The notes below the pieces were generated by a model. The model ran no database searches. It was given only the letters and a program-made list of their open reading frames with translations, and had not been told where the DNA came from. Shown here in pieces: positions 39,901-48,099 of a stretch of 64,000 nucleotides of DNA (within the stretch, counting starts at the first letter, position 1; each line of letters starts with the position of its first letter). The DNA is taken from assembly GCF_027359925.1 (NCBI RefSeq), contig NZ_CP114767.1:4142501-4206500 (forward strand), written 5' to 3'. The stretch comes from Hymenobacter canadensis. GTDB lineage: Bacteria > Bacteroidota > Bacteroidia > Cytophagales > Hymenobacteraceae. The translations under genes and the position numbers were made by a program.

Positions 39901-40973
39901 GCTACTAGGTCGGTCAGGTCGGTGTCGAAGTTCTGGGTGGCGTTGCTGGAGGCGGTGAAGCCTTCGCCCAGCCACACCCGGCCCGATTTGGCCAGGTTCA
40001 CCAGTTCCCGCTCCCAAAACCAGCGGGCCGCATATTGCGTGACGGCCGGGGCGTTGGCCGCGCCAGCGGCGGGGGCGGCCGTCACGCGGCGGCCCGTGCG
40101 CGGGGCCGGGGCCACCGTCAAGAAGTAGTAGGCAGTATCAGAATAGATGTTCTGAATGTGGCGGAAGCGCTGGGTGCCGGCCGTGGGGTCGGGCTCCCAC
40201 ACGTGCGGGCCGCGGGCATAGAACAGGAAGTACTCGTTGGCGTCGAGGGTGGCGTTGGCGTCGCCGGAGAAGTACACGGCGTTTTCCACTAGGTCGTCGG
40301 GGCGGCGAGTGCTGATGGCCTGGGGCAGCAGGCCGGTGGCGTTGCCGTAGATCTGCAGGCGGCTGGGGTCGAGGGTTTGCACGTCGAAGCCCATAGCGGC
40401 CAGCGCGGTGCGGTCTAGCTTGAAGATGCCGCTCCGGTCGACGCCTATTTTGTGCCAGGTGCCGGCGCGCAGCACCGAGTTGGGCGCGTAGCTGATGGCC
40501 TGCCCGCGGCGCACGACCGGCGGCGCCAGCGTGTAGCTGTACTCAAACGATACCAGTTTCTCGGGCTGGCCTGACTGGGCGCTGCGCCGGATGGTGGGCA
40601 GCAGCACCAGCGTGACGGGCTGGCCCTGCTCGGTACCGGTGAACGGTGTGGGCGTGGGGCCGGCGTCCTTGAAATTCTTGAGTAGCGCGGCGTCAGTGGC
40701 GGAAAACGGCTCGTACACGGCTTTCTGAACCTGGCCCTCAGCCACGGTGCCGGGCACCGACACGACGGTGTAAGCCTGCAGCATACCGCGGCGGGGCTGC
40801 ATGCCCGCAAACGACGGGATGCGCTGCAGCTTCCCATCAGGACCTACTACCTCGGCGGCACCCTGCCAGGTGAGCTGGCGCGAAACCGAGCGGCGTCCGT
40901 CCTGAGCCAGCCCCGGCAGGGCCAGCCCCAGCAGCAAATAGCCGCAAACTACCAGGAAAGTAAAGTAGCGCAT
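36984..40973 (-). CDS. porU: Type IX secretion sortase PorU
   Basis: Encodes 1329 residues with a signal peptide (MRYFTFLVVCGYLLLGLALPGLAQ). PorU is a gingipain-like (C25) cysteine peptidase that removes the C-terminal sorting domain of type IX cargo and attaches the protein to the surface. The catalytic dyad is present: His829 in INYTGHGGPDALTDEK and Cys863 in MVTGTCDFSYYDNPEKTSAGE. The N-terminal Ig-like part and the preceding domains (DLDMVIVTYPAFRAQAQELADWR) are typical of the family. Residues 1225-1329 (LNYPNPFSTTTTFHFDH) form the FlgD-like C-terminal domain. It heads a likely porU-porV-M16 operon and would process the cargo found at 12.4, 23.3 and 52.6 kb. Confidence 0.96.
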   Translation of the reverse strand: MRYFTFLVVCGYLLLGLALPGLAQDGRRSVSRQLTWQGAAEVVGPDGKLQRIPSFAGMQPRRGMLQAYTVVSVPGTVAEGQVQKAVYEPFSATDAALLKNFKDAGPTPTPFTGTEQGQPVTLVLLPTIRRSAQSGQPEKLVSFEYSYTLAPPVVRRGQAISYAPNSVLRAGTWHKIGVDRSGIFKLDRTALAAMGFDVQTLDPSRLQIYGNATGLLPQAISTRRPDDLVENAVYFSGDANATLDANEYFLFYARGPHVWEPDPTAGTQRFRHIQNIYSDTAYYFLTVAPAPRTGRRVTAAPAAGAANAPAVTQYAARWFWERELVNLAKSGRVWLGEGFTASSNATQNFDTDLTDLVAGAPVQVTASLAGRSTSSQAFRIAVNSSTLVQSIPAVGRIEYPEYAATSVQTQTVVPTLTSAPLRLGLTFSSSDAAADGYLDYLEVNARRPLRLAGSLLEFRSFENVRAGSVTPFTLAGSSGTTQVWDVTNPRRPRAYAPNGAGTFVAPTDSLREFVAFDPAGSFPTPRSFGRISNQDLHGTLNPARDLDMVIVTYPAFRAQAQELADWRRTNDGLKVAVVTTTQVYNEFGGGSQDVSAIRDMMKMVYDQRDSPRRNQYLLLFGDASYDYKSKPSNLTNTANLPDWWTKRVPGSGDRIAQNYVPTYESRESFAQIFGRENGFGAQTFCSDDYFGILDDNEGEWLEFGGADGIMDVAVGRLPVRTPLGEPSSTIQAAAMVKKLKDYDLRPSLGKWRNRLTFIADDQDNSAYPRDYAEPLISQVSNKHPEFNFRKVYLDMYPQINANGERSPEAERAVDESFEQGSLIINYTGHGGPDALTDEKILTRESVLRLRNLSRQTFMVTGTCDFSYYDNPEKTSAGELTLTDVEGGAMGLFTTTRLVYASSTLITPLLDSILSVRSGQATRIGDAARYSKAIGSTDPLNRNYVLLGDPSTRLARPDVAMTLDSINGVVLTPSYNQPLTALSKVRLSGSVRNTAAVSSSINPNFSGTAQITVYEKPSTITTLATSPLDVPLPIQVQENIIYDGQATITNGRFTVQFVVPRDINYSLGLGKVSLYASNRSGAIVDAHGYRSVPVGGASTTANADTIPPRIRLFMDNEKFVFGGLTSNTTTLIARLFDESGINTTGSGIGHEITATLDNDPAKLTILNSFYVASVDSFQSGRVEYLFKDLATGPHVLHLKAWDTYNNSAIRDVEFIAASTDKLALKHVLNYPNPFSTTTTFHFDHNRAEDVLDVQVQIFTVSGRLVRTLQTTVGSGASHVPANFSDPSLSWNGRDEFNDQLARGVYVYRVSVRSQKDQATATKFEKLVILN

Positions 40974-41113
40974 AGAGTTTTGGTCAATAGAGCGTTAACG
41001 CGTGGCAATCTGTGGCCCTGCAACAAGCCAGATCAGGCACCGGTTCACTGCGGCGTACCTGAAATGGATTAACTCTCTGGGTATGCAAATATTGTGATGT
41101 AGCAGCACAAAAA

Positions 41114-41875
41114 TCAGCGGGTGGCCGGCCGCACCACCGACAGCAGCACGTAGAGCAATACGATAAGCGGAACCGCCGCGGATTGCAGCCCCGCCAGCAG
41201 CCCCACCGACAGCAATAAGAACACGAAACGCAGCGAATTGTCCTGCCAGGTGAGGTTTTTGAACTTGAGGGCGAACAGCGGAATTTCGGCCACCAGCAGG
41301 CCCGACAGCAGCAGCGTGAGGCCCAGCAGTACCCACGGATTCAGAATCAGGGCCGAAACGCCGAACGAGTCGTAGGTGAGGATGAGCGGCAAGGAGGCCA
41401 CCACCAGCGTGCAGGCCGGCGTGGGCAGCCCGATGAAGGAGTCGGACTGGCGGGTGTCGTTGTTGAACTTAGCCAGCCGCAGCGCCGAAAAGATGCTGAT
41501 GGTGAAAGCCAGGTAGGCGAGGCTGATGGGCAGGCCGTGCATCGGCAGCACTTGCTGGAGCAGCTTAAACAGGATGGCGCCCGGCACTACCCCAAAAGAC
41601 ACCATGTCGGCCAGCGAATCCAGGTCTTTGCCAATCGGCGACGACACGTGCAGCGCCCGCGCCACCAACCCGTCGAGGAAGTCGGCTACGGCCGCAATGC
41701 CGATCAGGTAAGCCGCCAGCACCAGTGGCCGCCAGGTGTCCGCCGAGAACATATACCAAGGGCCGCCGCCCTCAATCTGGGCCGAATTCATACCCAGGAT
41801 AAAGGTCAACGCCACGCAGCCGCACAACAGGTTCAGGCACGTCAGGGCGTTAGGAAGATGCTTTTTAATAGCCAT
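41114..41875 (-). CDS. pssA: CDP-diacylglycerol-serine O-phosphatidyltransferase
   Basis: Encodes 253 residues from ATG 41875 (MAIKKHLPNALTCLNLLCGC), an integral membrane enzyme that makes phosphatidylserine, the precursor of phosphatidylethanolamine. The CDP-alcohol phosphatidyltransferase signature D68-G69-x2-A72-R73-x8-G82-x3-D86-x3-D90 is complete. Several membrane helices follow. The start follows the stop of the MBL hydrolase gene by 10 bases, so the two are probably one transcript. Confidence 0.95.
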   Translation of the reverse strand: MAIKKHLPNALTCLNLLCGCVALTFILGMNSAQIEGGGPWYMFSADTWRPLVLAAYLIGIAAVADFLDGLVARALHVSSPIGKDLDSLADMVSFGVVPGAILFKLLQQVLPMHGLPISLAYLAFTISIFSALRLAKFNNDTRQSDSFIGLPTPACTLVVASLPLILTYDSFGVSALILNPWVLLGLTLLLSGLLVAEIPLFALKFKNLTWQDNSLRFVFLLLSVGLLAGLQSAAVPLIVLLYVLLSVVRPATR

Positions 41876-41885
41876 GAAGGGAAGC

Positions 41886-42521
41886 CTAGCGCAAAAACGG
41901 ATTGGAACGGCGCTCGGCGCCAATAGTGGTAGCGGGGCCGTGACCGGGATATACCGTTACATCGTCGGGGAGGGTGAGCAGCTGGGTGCGGATGCTCTCA
42001 ATCAGGGTGGCGTGGTCGCCGCCGGGCAGGTCGGTGCGGCCGATGCTCTGCTGAAACAGCACGTCGCCGCCGATGACCACCTTGGTAGGGGCGTGGTAGA
42101 ACACCACGTGGCCGGGGGCGTGGCCGGGCGCAAAGCGCACCTCCAGCTCGGTGTCGCCGAAGCGGACGGGCGTGCCGGGTGCCAGGAAGCCGGTGGGCTC
42201 GGCGGGCGAGTAGTGCGGGAAGCCGTAGCTGGGCGCGTAGGCCGGCACGGCCCGCAGCGTGGCCAGGTCGGCCTCATGAATCAGAAACGGCACCTTATAA
42301 GTGTCCAGCACAAACTGGTTGCCGAATACGTGGTCGATGTGGCAGTGGGTGTTCAGCAGCAGCACCACCTGCAGCTGGTGGTCGGTGATGAACGCCTGCA
42401 AGGCAGCCTGCTCGGCCCGGTCGTAGCAGCCGGGGTCTACCACCACGCACTGGCCGGTGGCATCATGAAGCAGGTAGGTATTCTCGGAAAAGGCGTTGAA
42501 GGTAAACCCTGAAACGGTCAT
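41886..42521 (-). CDS. MBL-fold metallohydrolase (glyoxalase II-like)
   Basis: Encodes 211 residues. Zinc ligands are all visible: H59-x-H61-x-D63-H64 (NTHCHIDHVFGNQF), H134/H138 (APGHAPGHVVFY), D153 (IGGDVLFQQS) and H194 (YPGHGPAT). The VVDPGCYDR and SIGRTDLPGGD segments place it in the group of small glyoxalase II-like thioester hydrolases common in bacteria. Its natural thioester is not known. It precedes pssA by 10 bases and lies divergently from the FAD oxidoreductase gene. Confidence 0.93.
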   Translation of the reverse strand: MTVSGFTFNAFSENTYLLHDATGQCVVVDPGCYDRAEQAALQAFITDHQLQVVLLLNTHCHIDHVFGNQFVLDTYKVPFLIHEADLATLRAVPAYAPSYGFPHYSPAEPTGFLAPGTPVRFGDTELEVRFAPGHAPGHVVFYHAPTKVVIGGDVLFQQSIGRTDLPGGDHATLIESIRTQLLTLPDDVTVYPGHGPATTIGAERRSNPFLR

Positions 42522-42654
42522 GCAAAAAGGAAAAAGGTACGCGCGTTGGAACTGCGTGGTAAGTTACGAGTCTTACACTATTAAGAACGGCGCCGCCGCC
42601 CCCGCGCTACGCGTTGGCGGCCGAGTACGGCGCGCTTCTGCTACCTTGCTCATC

Positions 42655-43752
42655 ATGACCGACTACGATTACCTGATATTGGGCCACGGCATTGCGGGCG
42701 CCACGCTGGCCTGGGAGCTGCGCCGCCGCGGCCACCGCGTGCTGGTGCTCGATGCGCCCAACCCCAACTCGGCCTCCAACGTGGCGGCCGGCCTCATCAA
42801 CCCGGTGGCCGGCAAGCGCTTTGCCCTGGCCTGGCGCGCCGACGAAATGATTACGGCCGCCGAGCAGCTCTACGGCGACATGGCCGCCCATTTCGGCGAG
42901 CAGTTTTTCGTGCAGCTGCCGGTCTGGAAGCTGTTTTCGTCGGTGGCGGAGCAGAACACCATGCTGGCCCGCAGCGCCGACCATCCGTGGCAGGATTTCG
43001 TGGAAGATGCCGGTGCGCCATTGCCGCCGGTGCCAGGCATCCGCGACGAATTTGGGGGGCTGCGCATCCAGCGCGGCGGCTACCTGCGGCTGCGCGAATT
43101 GCTGGCGGCCCTCACCGCCGAAAGTCTGGCCAACGGAACCCTGCAGCACGAAACTTTTGACTGGCAGCAGCTCGTTACCGGCCCGGCGGGCGTAAGCTAC
43201 GCCGGGCGGATACAGGCGCGGCATTTTATTTGCTGCGAAGGTGCCGCCGCGCTGCAGAATCCTTTTTTCAGCTGGCTGCCGCTCACGCCCAACCAGGGCG
43301 AGGTATTGGATGTTGATTGCCCGGGCCTTTCGGAGGCGCAGGTAATCAACAAAGGCGCTTACGTGGTGCCGCTCGGCAACGGGCAGTTCCGGGTGGGCGC
43401 TACGTACCGCTGGCCGCCCTTCGCCGAAGGCATCACGCCCGAGGCGACGCAGGAGCTTAGCCAGCGCTTGGCCGCCGCCGTCAGTCTGCCCTTTGGGGTG
43501 GTAGAGCAGCGGGCCGGCGTGCGGCCGGCCGTGCGCGACCGGAAACCGCTGCTGGGGCGGCATCCGGAAACGCCGGAAGTGAGTATCTTCAATGGCTTCG
43601 GCTCGAAGGGCGTGCTGCTGGCTCCGCGGCTCGCCATCCTGCTGGCCGATTATCTGGAACACCCGGAGGCTGAGTTGTGGCCCGAGGTCAATATCCGGCG
43701 CTACCAGGCGTTGTATACCGCGGCCCAGTCGGCTGCGGGTTTTTCTTCCTAA
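42655..43752 (+). CDS. FAD-dependent oxidoreductase (DAO family)
   Basis: Encodes 365 residues from ATG 42655 (MTDYDYLILGHGIAGATLAWEL); the frame is open upstream from 42496 without family sequence. The FAD-binding GxGxxG variant G10-H-G12-I-A-G15 followed by HRVLVLDAPN (the acidic end of strand 2) and the C-terminal GFGSKGVLLAPRLA are typical of the D-amino-acid oxidase/glycine oxidase fold. The central VAAGLINPVAGKRFALAWRADEM and GVRPAVRDRKPLLGRHP segments match a Bacteroidota subgroup of unknown substrate. It probably oxidises an amine or 2-hydroxy acid. Confidence 0.9.
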   Translation: MTDYDYLILGHGIAGATLAWELRRRGHRVLVLDAPNPNSASNVAAGLINPVAGKRFALAWRADEMITAAEQLYGDMAAHFGEQFFVQLPVWKLFSSVAEQNTMLARSADHPWQDFVEDAGAPLPPVPGIRDEFGGLRIQRGGYLRLRELLAALTAESLANGTLQHETFDWQQLVTGPAGVSYAGRIQARHFICCEGAAALQNPFFSWLPLTPNQGEVLDVDCPGLSEAQVINKGAYVVPLGNGQFRVGATYRWPPFAEGITPEATQELSQRLAAAVSLPFGVVEQRAGVRPAVRDRKPLLGRHPETPEVSIFNGFGSKGVLLAPRLAILLADYLEHPEAELWPEVNIRRYQALYTAAQSAAGFSS

Positions 43753-43815
43753 GAACCCTCAGAGTGGCTGGTGCCCGGAGCGCGCCGGTGGCTTACTTAC
43801 CGAATCGACTACTAT

Positions 43816-46800
43816 ATGAAGCACGTATCCTTTTTTCGGTGGCTGAAGTCGGCCCGACAGCTGGCGGTGGTAAGTGGGGTGCTGGTGCTGGCGGCGGCCG
43901 GCGCTACCCAGGCCCAGACCTCGCAGGAGGCCTTCGGGCGGGTGCGGATTCAGTACAAGGACTTCGACTGGCAGCTGCTCAGCACCCAGAACTTCAATAT
44001 CTACTACTACGGTGGCGGCGACGTGAGTGCGCGCCGCGCCGCCGAATATGCCGAGCAGGAGCTGCAGCGCATCACGGGGCTGGTGGGGTACTATCCGTAC
44101 TCGAAAACCACGGTGATGCTCTACAACTCGGTGAGCGACCTGCGCCAGAGCAACATCGGCCTCGACCAGGACAAGTATCAGACCGGCGGCGAAACCGACA
44201 TCACGCGCATGAGCAAGGTGCAGCTGGCCTTCCAGGGCCAGCAAACCCAGTTCAAGCGTGACCTGAGCTACCAGGTGACCCGCGTGCTGCTCAACGACAT
44301 GATGTACGGCGGCTCACTGAAGGAAGTCATCCAGAGCACCTACCTGCTGCAGCTGCCCGACTGGTTTGTGGGCGGGGCCTCGGCCTACGCCTCCGAGGGC
44401 TGGAGCGTGGAAATGGACGACTACATGCGCGACATGACCCGCCAGTATGAGGGCAACCGCACGGCGCCGTTTTTCCTGCGCAACCCGCAGCTGGCCGGCC
44501 AGAGCATCTGGAACTACATTGCCGAGCGCTACGGCTACGCCAGCATCCAGAACATCCTCAACCTCACGCGCATCACCCGCGACGTGGAAGTGGGCATCAG
44601 CTCCTCGCTGAATGTGCCCTACAAGCTGTTTCTGAAAGACTGGCTGGCCTACTACCGCCAGCTTAATGCCCAGCCCCAGACGGCTTTCATCGACTTGGAC
44701 GAGGCCCGCGCCCTCACCGGCAGCAACCGCAAGAATATTCAGTATTCGGAGCCGGTGCTGAGCCCCAACGGGCAGCAACTGGCCTACGTGAGCAACGAGC
44801 GGGGCCGCTACCAGGTGCTGGTGGCCAACCGCGACGGCTCGGGCCGGCACACGGTACACCGCGGCGGCTACAAAACCCCCGGCCAGCAGGTGGAAACCCG
44901 CCTGCCGGTGCTGGCCTGGCGTGGCAACGGCCAGGTAGCCGTGGCGGAAGTGGAGAAAGGCCTCATGAGCCTGCACCTGCGCCCGGCCGATGGCGGGGCC
45001 TCCGGGCTGGTGGCGCGCCTGAAGGAGGCGCTGCCCTTCGTCGGCGACAAGGGCTCGTCTATTTTCGAGCCGTTTCAGCAGGTGCTGGGCTTGAGCTACT
45101 CGCCTGATGGCAAGTCGCTGGTGTTTACGGGCGTCTCGAATGGGCAGGGTGACCTGTACGTGTTGCGTGCCGGCAGCCGCCGCCCCGAAAAGCTCACCAA
45201 CGACGTATTCGACGACGTGGAGCCGGTATTCCTGCCCGGCGGCAGCGCCATTGCGTTCAGCTCCAACCGCTGGCTGGACTCGGCCGGCACGGCGCGGGGC
45301 AGCTTCGGGGGCGTCGTTAATAACTACGACCTGTTTCTGTACCACCTCGATGGCCGCGCCCAGCCGGTGGAGCTGCTGGTGAGCACCATTTCCAATGAGC
45401 GCCTGCCCCGGGCCGTTTCCGACGACGAGATTCTGTACCTGGGCGAGGAAAGCGGCATCCGGAGCGTGTACCGGTATTCGCTGCGCACCCGGCAGCGCAC
45501 GCCGGTCAGCACGTTCCGCACAAATATCAAGGGCTTCGACTACAACCCGGCCACCACTACGCTGGGCTTCGTGACCACCGACCGCGCCCGCGACTTCGTG
45601 TATCTGTACCCGAGCTACTCGCTGCCCGACAACGTGGTGCTCTACAAAACGGCCCGCCAGGAAACGCTGGAAGACCGCTCGAAGCCGGCCTCGGTGAAAG
45701 CCGCCGCGCCGGCGCCGGTTTCGGCGCCAATCCCGGCTGCTCCGGAAACCCAGCCGGAGCAGGCCGCCAGCCCGACCCGCAACGCTAATGCGCCCATCAA
45801 CACCAGCGACTATCAGTTTGATGAGGACCTGCCCGCCAGCCGCACCGGCACCGCCACCCGCCGGACACGCACGGCCCCAACCGTAGCCGCGCCAGTGGCC
45901 CAGGCTCCGCTGGCCGCTACCCCGCAGGCCGCCAGCGGCCCGTTCCGCTACGATACGCGCTTCAACATTGACAACGTGGTGTCGTCGCTGTACTCTGATC
46001 CGCTGCTGGGACTGGGTCTGATCGGGCAGGTGAACATGTCGGATCTGTTTGAAAACCACCGCATCCGGGCCGGCATCTTCGCCCTCACCGACCTGCGGAC
46101 CAGCAACATCTTCGCCGAGTACACCAACCTCAAGCACCGCTACGACTGGAGCATCCGCTACGACAAGCAGGCCTACTTCTTCGATATTCAGGCCCTGGGC
46201 CGGGTGCGCTTCGGACGCCACGAAATAGCGCCTACCATTGCCTACCCGCTCACCCACAACCTGAGCGTGCGCGGCGGCCCGCGCTTCGTGAACATCTCCA
46301 GCAGCCGCTTCGACGAGCTGTCGGGGGCCAACGACATCAACCGCAACTACCTGGGCATAAACGGCGAGCTGGTGTTCGACAACGCCGTGTCGACGGGCGT
46401 GAACATGCTGGAAGGCACCCGCATGAAAATCGGGGTGCTGAAGCTCAATAGCTTCGACGGCAACAACCAGGACTTCGGCAAAATCTACGTGGACCTGCGC
46501 CATTACCAGAAAATTCACCGCCAGATCATCTGGGCCAACCGGGCCAGCTACGGGCAGTTTTTCGGACAGAACAAGCAGCAGTTCCGCCTCGGTGGCATGG
46601 ACAACTGGCTGAACTATGACTACCAGGACCAGCAGTTGCTGCCCTCCACCTACTCCACGGCCGAGCCGTCGGATATCTTCTACCAGCAGTTCGTGACCAA
46701 CCTGCGGGGCTTCAACTACAGCAAGCGGGTAGGCCCGCGCTACGTGCTGTTCAACTCCGAGCTGCGGGTGCCGATTGTGCAGTATCTGTCCAGCAAGCCT

Positions 46801-47100
46801 ATCTATTCCGGATTTTTCCGCAACCTGCAGCTGACGGCCTTCGGCGACGCCGGTACGGCTTATTCCGGCAACAACCCCTTCAACGAGAACAATTCGTTTA
46901 ACACCCAGGTGGTAGGCGGCAGCGGCAACGCCTTCACGGCCACCGTCATCAACTTCCGCAATCCGATGCTAATTGGCTACGGCTTTGGCGTCCGGACGAC
47001 GCTGTTAGGCTTCTACGGCAAGGCCGATCTGGCCTGGGGGCAGGAAGACTACGTGCAGAAAGGCCCCAAGCTCTACCTCACCCTCGGCTACGACTTCTAG
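43816..47100 (+). CDS. TolB-like beta-propeller protein with C-terminal beta-barrel
   Basis: Encodes 1094 residues with a signal peptide (VVSGVLVLAAAGATQAQ). The N-terminal domain (about 30-290) resembles a peptidase-MA/M1-like fold (FNIYYYGGGDVSARRAAEYAEQELQRI) but the expected HExxH is replaced by SYQVTR, so it is probably inactive. Residues 300-640 carry PD40/TolB-like propeller repeats (VLSPNGQQLAYVSNERGRYQVLV, LSYSPDGKSLVFTG, EPVFLPGGSAIAFSSNRW). A Pro/Ala-rich linker precedes a C-terminal beta-barrel of about 400 residues of the Omp85 surface-antigen type ending in YLTLGYDF with a terminal Phe. An outer-membrane protein; function unknown, possibly envelope assembly. Confidence 0.8.
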   Translation: MKHVSFFRWLKSARQLAVVSGVLVLAAAGATQAQTSQEAFGRVRIQYKDFDWQLLSTQNFNIYYYGGGDVSARRAAEYAEQELQRITGLVGYYPYSKTTVMLYNSVSDLRQSNIGLDQDKYQTGGETDITRMSKVQLAFQGQQTQFKRDLSYQVTRVLLNDMMYGGSLKEVIQSTYLLQLPDWFVGGASAYASEGWSVEMDDYMRDMTRQYEGNRTAPFFLRNPQLAGQSIWNYIAERYGYASIQNILNLTRITRDVEVGISSSLNVPYKLFLKDWLAYYRQLNAQPQTAFIDLDEARALTGSNRKNIQYSEPVLSPNGQQLAYVSNERGRYQVLVANRDGSGRHTVHRGGYKTPGQQVETRLPVLAWRGNGQVAVAEVEKGLMSLHLRPADGGASGLVARLKEALPFVGDKGSSIFEPFQQVLGLSYSPDGKSLVFTGVSNGQGDLYVLRAGSRRPEKLTNDVFDDVEPVFLPGGSAIAFSSNRWLDSAGTARGSFGGVVNNYDLFLYHLDGRAQPVELLVSTISNERLPRAVSDDEILYLGEESGIRSVYRYSLRTRQRTPVSTFRTNIKGFDYNPATTTLGFVTTDRARDFVYLYPSYSLPDNVVLYKTARQETLEDRSKPASVKAAAPAPVSAPIPAAPETQPEQAASPTRNANAPINTSDYQFDEDLPASRTGTATRRTRTAPTVAAPVAQAPLAATPQAASGPFRYDTRFNIDNVVSSLYSDPLLGLGLIGQVNMSDLFENHRIRAGIFALTDLRTSNIFAEYTNLKHRYDWSIRYDKQAYFFDIQALGRVRFGRHEIAPTIAYPLTHNLSVRGGPRFVNISSSRFDELSGANDINRNYLGINGELVFDNAVSTGVNMLEGTRMKIGVLKLNSFDGNNQDFGKIYVDLRHYQKIHRQIIWANRASYGQFFGQNKQQFRLGGMDNWLNYDYQDQQLLPSTYSTAEPSDIFYQQFVTNLRGFNYSKRVGPRYVLFNSELRVPIVQYLSSKPIYSGFFRNLQLTAFGDAGTAYSGNNPFNENNSFNTQVVGGSGNAFTATVINFRNPMLIGYGFGVRTTLLGFYGKADLAWGQEDYVQKGPKLYLTLGYDF

Positions 47101-47116
47101 CAGCACTTTATCCTCA

Positions 47117-47191
47117 CCACGAAGCGGCGCTTCGTTTCGTCGGAACTGCCCATTTGGGAATGTTCTGACGGAATGAAGCGCCGCTTCGTGG
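47117..47191. repeat. Imperfect 30-bp inverted repeat
   Basis: Arms 47117-47146 and 47162-47191 match at 26 of 30 positions (tips CCACGAAGCGGCGC and GCGCCGCTTCGTGG) around a 15-base loop. The GAAGCGGCGCTTC core is itself a dyad. It sits 16 bases after the beta-barrel gene and just before the ccm promoter. Confidence 0.8.
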
Positions 47192-47234
47192 TACATACCC
47201 GGAGTATACCCCTGCGAATCCGGGAGTTGGGTTG

Positions 47235-47242
47235 TATCTTTG
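47235..47242 (+). promoter_or_regulatory. ccm operon promoter -7 element
   Basis: TATCTTTG, exact TAnnTTTG match, 27 bases before the GTG chosen as the ccmB start. It excludes the longer frame that begins at 47173. Confidence 0.55.
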
Positions 47243-47268
47243 CGGTCCTGTTCACCAGACCTGTTGCC

Positions 47269-47940
47269 GTGTTGCTCCTTCGTGAGATTTCAACATTGAT
47301 GATCAAAGACTTCCGCCTGGAATGGCGGCAGCGCGCGGCCCTCAACGGCATGCTGCTCTACGTGGGCAGCACGGTATTCGTCTGTTACCTGAGCTTTTCG
47401 GTACGGGGCGGCATTCCGCCCGCGCCGGCCTGGAATGCCCTGTTCTGGATCATCCTGCTGTTTTCGGCCGTGAATGCCGTGGCGAAGGGCTTTCTGCAGG
47501 AAAGCCGGGGCCGTATGCTCTACTACTACACGCTGGTTCGCCCGCAGGCCGTGATTCTGGCCAAAATAGCTTACAACGCCTTGCTGCTGCTGGGTTTGGG
47601 GCTGGCGGGGCTGGGCCTGTACCTGCTGATTCTGGGCAACCCCGTGCAGAACGTGCCGCTGTTTGTGGGCAATGTGGCGCTGGGCGCGCTGGGGTTTGCC
47701 TCCACGCTCACGCTGGTTTCGGGCATTGCGGCCAAGGCCTCCAACAGCAACACGCTGATGGCCGTGCTGGGCTTCCCGCTCATGATTCCGATGTTGCTTC
47801 TGCTGATCAAAGTGTCCAAGAATGCCCTCGACGGTCTGGAATTCGAAGCCAGCCAAAGCTCGCTGCTCACGCTGGTGGCGCTCAACATGATAGTGGTAGC
47901 CGTGTCGTATGTGCTTTTCCCGTTTCTGTGGCGCTCCTGA
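47269..47940 (+). CDS. ccmB: Heme exporter membrane subunit CcmB
   Basis: Encodes 223 residues from GTG 47269 (LLLREISTLMIKDFRLEWRQRAALNG); other options are TTG 47272 or ATG 47299. GTG is preferred because the LLREI..T start is shared by Bacteroidota CcmB proteins and the promoter lies just upstream. Six membrane helices are expected; typical CcmB segments are the N-terminal LEWRQR, YVGSTVFVCYLSF, KGFLQESRGRMLYYYTLVRP and the late LMAVLGFPLMIPMLLL. CcmB is the membrane part of the CcmABCD complex that delivers heme for cytochrome c maturation. The ATPase CcmA is not next to it. Confidence 0.9.
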   Translation: MLLLREISTLMIKDFRLEWRQRAALNGMLLYVGSTVFVCYLSFSVRGGIPPAPAWNALFWIILLFSAVNAVAKGFLQESRGRMLYYYTLVRPQAVILAKIAYNALLLLGLGLAGLGLYLLILGNPVQNVPLFVGNVALGALGFASTLTLVSGIAAKASNSNTLMAVLGFPLMIPMLLLLIKVSKNALDGLEFEASQSSLLTLVALNMIVVAVSYVLFPFLWRS

Positions 47941-47950
47941 TTTTAGAGCA

Positions 47951-48077
47951 TAGTGCTTAATGCCTCGTGCTTAAGCAGTGAGTACAAGTCAAGCAACATC
48001 ATACTGTTAAAAACTGCCTGTCACTTCACCTGTTTACCTAGTGCTTCACGCAATTCCAATTCAAGCACCACGCACTA
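47951..48077. repeat. Degenerate inverted repeat between ccmB and ccmC
   Basis: TAGTGCTTAATGCCTCGTGCTT (47951-) is mirrored by AAGCACCACGCACTA (48063-48077), with another copy of the AGTGCTT unit at 48039. Fills most of the 159-base gap. Could affect expression within the operon, but no function is known. Confidence 0.4.
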
Positions 48078-48099
48078 ACAACAAAGCCCTGAACAACGC

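Noticed and set aside
44314..46518. 734-codon minus-strand frame opposite the propeller/barrel gene
   Set aside because: Antisense shadow with no recognisable domain and His/Val/Gln-rich composition.
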